Below are positions 8,353 to 15,145 of a stretch of 64,000 nucleotides of DNA, one piece after another. The translations under genes were made by a program, and so were the position numbers. Numbering within the stretch: the first letter of the stretch is position 1; every line of letters begins with the position of its first letter. Source of the DNA: Steroidobacteraceae bacterium (GTDB lineage Bacteria > Pseudomonadota > Gammaproteobacteria > Steroidobacterales > Steroidobacteraceae); NCBI GenBank assembly GCA_019187185.1, contig JABAQU010000001.1, positions 62,001 to 126,000 of the forward strand, written 5' to 3'. The notes beneath the pieces were generated by a model, which was not told the DNA's origin, ran no database searches, and saw nothing but the letters and a program-made list of their open reading frames with translations.

Positions 8353-9525
8353 ATGACCCATCCATTGAAAGACCAGGCCGCCATCGTCGGCATCGGCGCG
8401 ACGGAGTTCTCCAAGGACTCCGGGCGCAGCGAACTGCAGCTCGCGGTGGAAGCGATCAAGGCGGCGCTCGACGACGCAGGCCTCAGCACGCGTGATGTCG
8501 ACGGCCTGTCCACGTTCACGATGGACAAGAACCCCGAGATCGAGATCTTCCGCAATCTCGGCGGCAAGGATCTCAAGTTCTTCAGCCGCATCGAGTACGG
8601 CGGCGGGGGCGCGTGCGCGCCGGTCCACCAGGCCGCGATGGCCGTGCACAGCGGCGTCGCCGACGTCGTGGTGTGCTATCGCGCGATGAACGAGCGCTCG
8701 CTGTACCGCTTCGGTTCGGCCTACGTGCCGCCCCCGATGCCGACGGCCGATGTCGCGACGTTCAGTTGGACCATGCCCTTCGGTCTCGTGACGCCGGCGT
8801 CCTGGGTGGCGATGGCCGCGCAGCGCTACATGCACGACTTCGGCGCGACCACCGAGGACTTCGGTCGCGTGAGCGTCGCGGGGCGCAGGATGGCGGCGAA
8901 CAACCCGAAGGCATGGTTCTACCGAAAGCCGATCACGCTCGCTGATCACCAGGCCTCACGCTGGATCGTCGAGCCGCTGCGGCTGCTCGATTGCTGCCAG
9001 GAATCCGACGGCGCCGTCGCGATCGTCGTGACACGCGCCGATCGTGCGCGACAGCTGAAGCAGAAGCCGGTGCTGATCCGCGCAGCGGCGCAGGGCGCCT
9101 GCGACGACCAGATGAACATGACGAGCTTCTACCGCAAGGACATTTCCGCGCTGTCGGAAATGCGCCTCGTCGCGACCCAGCTCTATGCGATGGCGGGCAT
9201 CGGCCCGAAGGACATCCAGACGGCCATCCTCTACGATCATTTCTCGCCGTTCGTGCTGCCGCAGCTCGAAGTCTTCGACTTCTGCAAGCGCGGCGAAGCG
9301 AAGGACTTCGTTCGCGACGGCCAGATCGATCTCGGCGGGCGCCTGCCCGTCAACACCAACGGCGGGCAGCTCGGCGAGGCCTACATCCATGGCGTTAACG
9401 GCATCGCCGAGGCGGTGCGCCAGGTGCGCGGCACTTCCGTGAACCAGGTGAAGGATGTCGAGCACGTGCTCGTCACGGCCGGTACCGGCGTGCCGACGAG
9501 CGGGCTGATCCTCGCAGCGGCCTGA
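8353..9525 (+). CDS. Ltp2-like thiolase-fold retro-aldolase (side-chain cleavage)
   Basis: A 390-residue thiolase-superfamily protein of the non-thiolytic lipid-transfer-protein type. The usual nucleophilic cysteine position is part of a Gly-rich stretch (YGGGGACAP, residues 82-90). Tyr294 (AILYDHFSP) and Tyr344 (GEAYIHG) fall exactly at the numbers reported for the catalytic tyrosines of actinobacterial Ltp2, which splits 17-hydroxy-3-oxo-pregnene-20-carboxyl-CoA into androstenedione and propionyl-CoA when bound to ChsH2's DUF35 domain. With the two genes before it, it forms the complete hydratase-aldolase triad. The gene is followed by a GC hairpin and a 219-bp gap, so it probably ends the 6918-9525 transcription unit. 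Confidence 0.88.
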   Translation: MTHPLKDQAAIVGIGATEFSKDSGRSELQLAVEAIKAALDDAGLSTRDVDGLSTFTMDKNPEIEIFRNLGGKDLKFFSRIEYGGGGACAPVHQAAMAVHSGVADVVVCYRAMNERSLYRFGSAYVPPPMPTADVATFSWTMPFGLVTPASWVAMAAQRYMHDFGATTEDFGRVSVAGRRMAANNPKAWFYRKPITLADHQASRWIVEPLRLLDCCQESDGAVAIVVTRADRARQLKQKPVLIRAAAQGACDDQMNMTSFYRKDISALSEMRLVATQLYAMAGIGPKDIQTAILYDHFSPFVLPQLEVFDFCKRGEAKDFVRDGQIDLGGRLPVNTNGGQLGEAYIHGVNGIAEAVRQVRGTSVNQVKDVEHVLVTAGTGVPTSGLILAAA

Positions 9526-9546
9526 GCGGCGGGTAGCCCCCGCCGC
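9526..9546 (+). terminator. GC-rich hairpin after the aldolase stop codon
   Basis: An 8-bp perfect stem, GCGGCGGG pairing with CCCGCCGC, begins directly after the TGA. It has no T-run behind it, so it may be a weak or factor-assisted terminator, or only an mRNA-stabilising stem. Confidence 0.4.
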
Positions 9547-9561
9547 GAGAAACGGGGCGCA

Positions 9562-9581
9562 GATTTGATCTGGATCAAATC
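9562..9581. promoter_or_regulatory. FNR/ANR-type binding site in the promoter gap before the alcohol dehydrogenase
   Basis: A perfect 9+9 bp inverted repeat with a 2-bp centre contains TTGAT-CTGG-ATCAA (9565-9578), the full FNR/ANR/CRP-FNR consensus TTGATN4ATCAA. It sits 164 bp before the GTG of the gene at 9745, in the only sizeable gap of the catabolic island. If it acts as a class II activator site centred near -41.5, transcription would start near 9613, with the T-rich stretch 9601-9608 as -10 region. The gap also holds a second, smaller inverted repeat (CTCATC-N6-GATGAG, 9641-9658). Control of the downstream molybdenum hydroxylase operon by low oxygen is the natural reading. Confidence 0.65.
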
Positions 9582-9744
9582 CTGAGCCACCAAACAGTTG
9601 TCTTTTTAAGGAAACTCTGGATCACCAGGGTCTGCAACGACTCATCTGAATTGATGAGCGGGTATCTACGTAAGGCGCACCCAGCTTCCATACGTATTAT
9701 CCGGCACACCGTGTCGCGAGGCACGCGGCCTCCGGAGGGGTGAG

Positions 9745-10830
9745 GTGAAGGCTCTCGTCGCGCTCGAGCTGAACAGGCTCTCGGTTGAGCAGGTCGACAT
9801 CGAGCCGCCGCGTGCGGGCGAAGTGCTCGTGCGCATGAAGGCGGCCGGCGTGTGCCACTCGGACCTCTCGGTGGCGAACGGCACGGTTCCCATGCCGCTG
9901 CCGATGGTGCTCGGTCACGAGGGTGCAGGGGTTGTCACCGAAGTGGGACCAGGCGTCACGAACGTGGCGGCCGGCGATCACGTGGTGCTCTCGTTCGTGC
10001 CGGCCTGTGGCAGCTGCTGGTTCTGCGAGCACAAGGAGCCGCACCTGTGCGTGCACTGTGACGCCTCGGGGCGCATGTGGGACGGCACCACGCGATTGCG
10101 CCTCGGCAAACAGGAACTCGGCAGCATGTCCCAGCTCGGCTGCCTCGCCGAGTACGCGGTCGTGCCGGCGGCGAACGTGGTGTCGATCGATCGCGCGATT
10201 CCGTTTCCCGCCGCCGCACTCGTCGGCTGCGCGGTGATGACCGGTGTCGGTGCCGTCGCGAATACCGCGCAGGTCACGGCGGGCTCGACCGTGGCGATCT
10301 TCGGTTGCGGTGGCGTCGGGCTGGCCGCCGTCCAGGGCGCACGGCTCGTCGGTGCGAAGCAGATCATCGCGGTCGATCTCGCCCGCAACAAGCTCGATTA
10401 CGCGCAGGGCTTCGGCGCGACCGACCTGGTCGACGCAAACGATGATCCGGTCGCGGCCGTGAAGGCGCTCACCGGTGGGCTTGGCGTCGATTACAGCTTC
10501 GAGATGACCGGGCGCCCTGCGGTGATGGAGCAGGCGTACGCGGCCGCGCGGCGCGGCGGGTCCGTGTGCATCGTCGGGGTGGGCCGCTATACGGAGGCCG
10601 TGCAGTTCAATGCCCTGCTGCTCGCGAGCGAGGGCAAGCGCATCACGGGCTGCTTCTACGGCAACGCGAATTTCCGTGCGGACATGCCGAACCTGCTCGC
10701 GCTGTATCGCGGCGGGCGGCTCGATCTCGACGGGCTGATCACTCGCACGTATCGCATCGGCGAGGCGCCCCGGGCATTCGAGGATCTCGAGGCCGGCCGC
10801 AATGCGCGCGGCCTGGTGCTGTTCGACTGA
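9745..10830 (+). CDS. Zinc-dependent medium-chain alcohol dehydrogenase
   Basis: A 361-residue MDR/ADH protein starting at GTG 9745 behind a strong GGAGGGG ribosome site. Catalytic zinc ligands Cys37, His58 (in GHEGAG) and Cys162 are present, as are the four structural-zinc cysteines Cys88, Cys91, Cys94 and Cys102, and the NAD-binding GCGGVG at 187-192. It should oxidise a primary or secondary alcohol with NAD. It is the first gene after the FNR-type site and is followed at 23-bp distance by an SDR gene; the run continues to the aldehyde dehydrogenase at 22462. Oxidation of the alcohol arising from molybdenum-enzyme hydroxylation is the inferred role. Confidence 0.92.
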   Translation: MKALVALELNRLSVEQVDIEPPRAGEVLVRMKAAGVCHSDLSVANGTVPMPLPMVLGHEGAGVVTEVGPGVTNVAAGDHVVLSFVPACGSCWFCEHKEPHLCVHCDASGRMWDGTTRLRLGKQELGSMSQLGCLAEYAVVPAANVVSIDRAIPFPAAALVGCAVMTGVGAVANTAQVTAGSTVAIFGCGGVGLAAVQGARLVGAKQIIAVDLARNKLDYAQGFGATDLVDANDDPVAAVKALTGGLGVDYSFEMTGRPAVMEQAYAAARRGGSVCIVGVGRYTEAVQFNALLLASEGKRITGCFYGNANFRADMPNLLALYRGGRLDLDGLITRTYRIGEAPRAFEDLEAGRNARGLVLFD

Positions 10831-10853
10831 CACAGGGGCGAATCGGGGGCGAT

Positions 10854-11630
10854 GTGAAAACGGGCAAGACGCTGTTCGACTTGACCGGCAAGGTGTGCCT
10901 CGTGACAGGCGCCAATCGCGGGCTCGGGCGCGCCATCGCGATCGGGCTGGCCGAAGCGGGCGGCGATGTCGTGGTGGCGTGTCGCGACCCCGTCGGCGGC
11001 GCGGCGGTCGCACGCGAGATCGAGGCCCGGGGTCGCCGCGCACTCGCCGTGCCCTGCGACATCGGCCGGTGGCCGGATATCGACGCGCTGGTGAGCACGA
11101 TTTATGAGCACTTCGGGCGTTGCGACGTGCTCGTGAACAACGCGGGCATCGCGCACGATCTGCTGCCGATCGCGAACGTCGACGAGGCGATGTTCGACCG
11201 GTTCTTTCAGGTGAACACGAAGGGGCCGATGCACCTGGCGAGCCTCGTGGCGCAGCGCATGGCGCAGGGCGGGGGCGGCTCGATCGTCAACATCGTGACC
11301 TTCGGCGCCGTGAAGGCGGGCGGGTTCCTGTCCATGTACTGCGCAAGCAAGGCGGCGATGCGCTCACTCAGCCGCGTCATGGCCGAGGAATGGGCGCCGC
11401 AGGGCATCCGCGTCAATGCCATCGCCCCGGGTCCTTTCCGCACCGACATGCTGGAAGGTCTCGCCGAAGGCACGGATGGCTTCATGGAGTACACGATCCA
11501 GACGACGGTGCTGAAGCGCATCGCGGAGCCCGAGGAGATCGTCGGCCCCGTGGTCTTTCTCGCGAGCGAGGCGTCGAGTTTCGTCACGGGCCAGACGCTC
11601 GCGGTCTGCGGGGGAGGCCTCAGCCTGTGA
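10854..11630 (+). CDS. SDR-family dehydrogenase/reductase
   Basis: A 258-residue classical SDR. It starts at GTG 10854; the overlapping ATG one base frame away is followed at once by a stop. Motifs are TGANRGLG (cofactor), NNAG, and YCASK (Tyr-x3-Lys) with an upstream Thr/Ser region, then a normal C-terminal CGGGLSL end. It resembles gluconate/3-oxoacyl or hydroxysteroid dehydrogenases; substrate specificity cannot be read from sequence. Its TGA overlaps the GTG start of the acyl-CoA synthetase, so the two are translationally coupled. Confidence 0.9.
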   Translation: MKTGKTLFDLTGKVCLVTGANRGLGRAIAIGLAEAGGDVVVACRDPVGGAAVAREIEARGRRALAVPCDIGRWPDIDALVSTIYEHFGRCDVLVNNAGIAHDLLPIANVDEAMFDRFFQVNTKGPMHLASLVAQRMAQGGGGSIVNIVTFGAVKAGGFLSMYCASKAAMRSLSRVMAEEWAPQGIRVNAIAPGPFRTDMLEGLAEGTDGFMEYTIQTTVLKRIAEPEEIVGPVVFLASEASSFVTGQTLAVCGGGLSL

Positions 11631-13372
11631 ACGCCGCGACGGTCCCGAGCCGGGAGGACACGCAGCGCAGGCTCGACGTGCTCTCGGCCGCCGTGCTGCG
11701 GCACACGCCCGAGCAGGCCCTGACCGTCACGGATCGCTTCGAGGCGCTCGCAGCCGCGCATCCGGAGCGTACGTTCCTCGTCTGGGGCGATCGCGCCATC
11801 AGTTACGGTGAGGCCAATTGCGCGATGAACCGCCACGCGCACTTCGCGCGCGCGCAGGGCCTCGCGCCCGGCGATACCGTGGCGGTCATGGTCGAAAACC
11901 GGCCGGAGTTCCTCTACCTCTGGTTCGGTCTCGCGAAGATCGGCTGCGTCCCGGCACTGCTGAATACGCATATCGGCGGCGCGGCCCTGCAGCACGCGGC
12001 CGGCGCCGCGACGAAAAGTCGCGCCCTCTTCATCGGCGAGGAGTGCCTCGCGCAACTCGCGACCGTGGGCGGCGCCGCAGGCATGCCCGTACCCGTCCAC
12101 AGGCTCGGAGGCGAAGGCGGGATCGAGTCCGCGCTCCGGCAGGCCGATGCGGAGAATCCACCACCGGCACTGCGCGCGGACGTGCGCGGCGAGAGCAGCT
12201 TCTGCCTCGTCTTTACCTCGGGAACCACGGGGCTGCCCAAGGCGGCCGTGATCACGCATGCGCGCTGGCTCGGCGTCGGTGAGGGTTGGACAGCGCTCTT
12301 CAATCACGGTGCAGGTGATGTCTTCTATTGCGTACTGCCGCTCTATCACGTGGCGGCCGGCATGTCGCTGCTGTCGCAGGTGCTCGCCTGCGGAGGCCGG
12401 ATGGTGCTGCGCCCCCGCTTCAGCGCGAGCCGCTTCTGGGACGATGTGCGTCGCCACGGCGTCACGGTGACCCAGTACAGCGGCGAGATGTGCCGCTACC
12501 TCGTCAATCAGCCGCCGCGACCCGACGATCGCAACCATACGCTGCGCATGATGTCGGGCGCCGGCGTCAACCGCGACGTCTGGGTCCGCTTCCAGGAGCG
12601 CTTTGCCGTGCCACACCTCATCGAGGGTTATGGCGGCACCGAGATCAACGCCGGACTGATGAATCTCGATGGACCGGTCGGCAGCTGCGGACGCATCCCG
12701 TTCAGGGAGCGCAGCAACGTGCGGCTCGTACGCTGCGATCCTGATACCGGGGAGCATCTGCGCAGCGCCGATGGAACGCTGATCGAGTGTGCGCCCGGCG
12801 AGGTTGGGGAGTTGATCGCCCTGATCGTGAGGTTGCCCGGGATTGCGGCCGGGCGCTTCGACGGTTATGCCGACCCGGAGGCGACCGAGCGCAAGATCCT
12901 GCGCAATGTGTTTGCGCCCGGGGACGCGTGGTTTCGCAGCGGCGATCTCTTTCGACGCGACGCGGACGACTACTACTGGTTCGTCGACCGGACCGGCGAC
13001 ACTTATCGCTGGAAGAGCGAGAACGTTTCGACGACCGAAGTGACCGAAGCGCTCGGCGACTTTCCCGGCCTCGAATCGCTGACGGTGTATGGCGTCGAAG
13101 TCCCCGGGGAGGAAGGTCGTGCCGGCATGGCGGCCATCGCGATGAGTCCGGGCGTGCCGTTCGACCCGCAAGCCTTCTGCGAGCTGGCACGGGCGCGCCT
13201 GCCGTCCTACGCGATACCCGTGTTCGTGCGTCTGCTGCGCGAAGCCGACCTGACCTCCACGTTCAAGCCGCGCCGGACGGACCTGCAGAAACTCGGGATC
13301 GAGCCGGGTCCGCGCGCTGACCCTGTCTACGTGCTCGACATGACGGCGCGCACTTACGTGCCGAGGAGTTGA
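11627..13372 (+). CDS. FATP/very-long-chain type acyl-CoA synthetase
   Basis: A 581-residue AMP-forming ligase starting at GTG 11627. The ATP/AMP motif is FTSGTTGLPKAAV near residue 195, the adenylate-binding segment is EGYGGTE, and the C-terminal hinge carries GDTYRWKSENVSTTEV, the signature that separates the FATP / very-long-chain / bile-acid CoA ligase group (also mycobacterial FadD17/FadD19) from ordinary FadD. This group activates steroid side-chain carboxylates and long branched acids. It is placed between dehydrogenases and the molybdenum hydroxylase subunits, fitting CoA activation of the acid made from the hydroxylated side chain. Four bases separate its stop from the next start. 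Confidence 0.9.
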   Translation: MNAATVPSREDTQRRLDVLSAAVLRHTPEQALTVTDRFEALAAAHPERTFLVWGDRAISYGEANCAMNRHAHFARAQGLAPGDTVAVMVENRPEFLYLWFGLAKIGCVPALLNTHIGGAALQHAAGAATKSRALFIGEECLAQLATVGGAAGMPVPVHRLGGEGGIESALRQADAENPPPALRADVRGESSFCLVFTSGTTGLPKAAVITHARWLGVGEGWTALFNHGAGDVFYCVLPLYHVAAGMSLLSQVLACGGRMVLRPRFSASRFWDDVRRHGVTVTQYSGEMCRYLVNQPPRPDDRNHTLRMMSGAGVNRDVWVRFQERFAVPHLIEGYGGTEINAGLMNLDGPVGSCGRIPFRERSNVRLVRCDPDTGEHLRSADGTLIECAPGEVGELIALIVRLPGIAAGRFDGYADPEATERKILRNVFAPGDAWFRSGDLFRRDADDYYWFVDRTGDTYRWKSENVSTTEVTEALGDFPGLESLTVYGVEVPGEEGRAGMAAIAMSPGVPFDPQAFCELARARLPSYAIPVFVRLLREADLTSTFKPRRTDLQKLGIEPGPRADPVYVLDMTARTYVPRS

Positions 13373-13376
13373 AGCG

Positions 13377-14033
13377 ATGCTCGCGAAACGTATCGACATC
13401 GGAGCCGACACGCTCGGAGACCCGGCTGCCGCGTTCTGGGGACGGTTCCCCGCGCGCAAGGTGTCGCTCGTGCCGACGCCCGTCGGCCTGCAGAACTCGA
13501 AGTATGTGCTGGCCAAGTGGCGCGACGGCGAGTATGGGCATGCGCGTGCCGCCGGGCTGCAGTGCGTGCACAACGGCACGGAGATCGCATTCCGCCTCGA
13601 ATGGGAGTGCGAGAAGGCGGCGGCTTCGGTCATCGACAACGATCACTTCGCCGACGCCGCGGCGCTGCTCTTTCCGCTGTCCGATCTCGCGCCGCTGATC
13701 ATGGGGGCGGAAGGCGCGCCGGTGAGCATCTGGCACTGGCGGGCGGATCGCCCGAAGGCTGCACGCCTCAATGTCGCGACGGGCATCGGCACGTCGAGCC
13801 TCACGAGGAACGCCACGACACCGGTCGAAACGAAGGCCGTGCACCACGGCGGCCGCTGGGCCCTCGTGTACCGCCGCGCGCTCGAAGCCAGACTGCCCGC
13901 GGATGACGCAGCGAAGTTCACGCCGGGCGGCCATCACCGTCTCGCGGTCGCGGTGTGGAGCGGCGCGAACGCCGAGCGCGCTGGCTTGAAGGCGTACTCG
14001 CCCGAGTGGGTGGAACTGGAACTGGAGGCCTGA
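13377..14033 (+). CDS. Heme b-binding gamma subunit of a type II DMSO-reductase-family dehydrogenase
   Basis: A 218-residue protein of the ethylbenzene-dehydrogenase-related heme domain family. The PLIMGAEGAPVSIWHWRAD segment matches the conserved beta-sandwich region; in ethylbenzene dehydrogenase a Met and a Lys bind heme b, and Met and Lys candidates are present here. The gamma subunit passes electrons from the iron-sulfur subunit to a periplasmic cytochrome. I see no Sec or Tat signal at the N-terminus (MLAKRIDIGADTLG), so export would have to ride on the Tat signal of the alpha subunit. A GAGGAG ribosome site lies at 13363-13368. The gene order gamma-beta-alpha is the reverse of ebdABC or ddhAB. 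Confidence 0.85.
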   Translation: MLAKRIDIGADTLGDPAAAFWGRFPARKVSLVPTPVGLQNSKYVLAKWRDGEYGHARAAGLQCVHNGTEIAFRLEWECEKAAASVIDNDHFADAAALLFPLSDLAPLIMGAEGAPVSIWHWRADRPKAARLNVATGIGTSSLTRNATTPVETKAVHHGGRWALVYRRALEARLPADDAAKFTPGGHHRLAVAVWSGANAERAGLKAYSPEWVELELEA

Positions 14034-14038
14034 TCGCA

Positions 14039-15145
14039 ATGGATTCCAAGGAAATCGCCGCCTGGCAGGTCGGACGCGAGATCGGCGGCGAGATCGTGCG
14101 CCCGAAGCGCCAGCTCGCCATGGTGTTCGACCTCAACAAGTGCCTTGGCTGTCACACCTGTTCCATCGCCTGCAAGACGCAGTGGACGCGCGAGGAGGGC
14201 ATGGAGGGCATGTGGTGGAACGTCGTCAACACGGTGCCCGGCCAGGGCACGCCGAAGGGCTGGGAGGCGATGGGCGGTGGGTTCACGCCGAACGGCAACG
14301 CCCGCCCGAGCCGCATCCCGGGGCGTGAAGAGTTCGGGGATGCGTGGCAGTTCAACCAGAGCGAAGTCCTCTACGAAGGCGCGGGCAAGGAAGCGCACCT
14401 GACGCCGAAGAACTTCAAGGGCGAGAAGCCCTCCTGGGGACCGAACTGGGAAGAGGACCAGGGCGCCGGCGAGTACCCGAACTCCTACTTCTTCTACTTC
14501 CCGCGGATGTGCAACCACTGCACGCATCCGGCCTGCCTCGAGGCCTGCCCGCGCGGCGCGATCCACAAGCGCGAGCAGGACGGGATCGTGCTGATCGACG
14601 ACCAGAAGTGCAAGGGCTACCGCTTCTGCATGGAAGCCTGCCCGTACAAGCGCATCTACTACAACCATGTGCGGCTGGTCTCGCAGAAGTGCATCTTCTG
14701 CTTCCCGCGCATCGAGCAGGGCGTGGCGCCGGCCTGCGCGCGCCAGTGCCCGGGCCGCCTGCGCTTCGTCGGCTATCTCGACGACGAGAAAGGGCCGATC
14801 AACAAGCTCGTTGCGCAGTGGAAGGTCGCGTTGCCGCTGCACGAGGAGTTCGGCACCCAGCCGAACGTCTACTACGTTCCGCCGCTCTCGCCGCCGAAGC
14901 TCGATGCCGACGGCAACCCGATTCCGAACGAGCCGCGCATCCCGCTCGGGTATCTCGAGAGCCTGTTCGGGCCCCGCGTCAGGGACGCGCTCGCGGTCGT
15001 CGAGGCGGAAAAGGCGAAGCGCTCGCGCGGCGAGCCGTCCGAGCTGATGGACATCCTGATCGGCTACAAGTGGCCCGACGACCTGTTCCCGGACTTCACG
15101 AAAGACCCGGCGACGCTGCATCGGGGAGGAGAGGGCGATGCCTGA
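14039..15145 (+). CDS. Iron-sulfur beta subunit of molybdenum dehydrogenase
   Basis: A 368-residue ferredoxin-like subunit with four cysteine groups as in NarH, DdhB and EbdB: CLGCHTCSIAC (from Cys35), CNHCTHPACLEACP, CKGYRFCMEACPY and CIFCFPRIEQGVAPACARQCPG. In the third group an aromatic residue replaces a cysteine (C-x-G-Y), the mark of the [3Fe-4S] cluster of this family; the others bind [4Fe-4S]. It relays electrons from the molybdenum subunit to the heme subunit. ATG 14039 is chosen because conserved sequence begins soon after and a GGAGG lies upstream. Its last 8 bases overlap the alpha-subunit start, indicating coupled translation. Confidence 0.93.
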   Translation: MDSKEIAAWQVGREIGGEIVRPKRQLAMVFDLNKCLGCHTCSIACKTQWTREEGMEGMWWNVVNTVPGQGTPKGWEAMGGGFTPNGNARPSRIPGREEFGDAWQFNQSEVLYEGAGKEAHLTPKNFKGEKPSWGPNWEEDQGAGEYPNSYFFYFPRMCNHCTHPACLEACPRGAIHKREQDGIVLIDDQKCKGYRFCMEACPYKRIYYNHVRLVSQKCIFCFPRIEQGVAPACARQCPGRLRFVGYLDDEKGPINKLVAQWKVALPLHEEFGTQPNVYYVPPLSPPKLDADGNPIPNEPRIPLGYLESLFGPRVRDALAVVEAEKAKRSRGEPSELMDILIGYKWPDDLFPDFTKDPATLHRGGEGDA

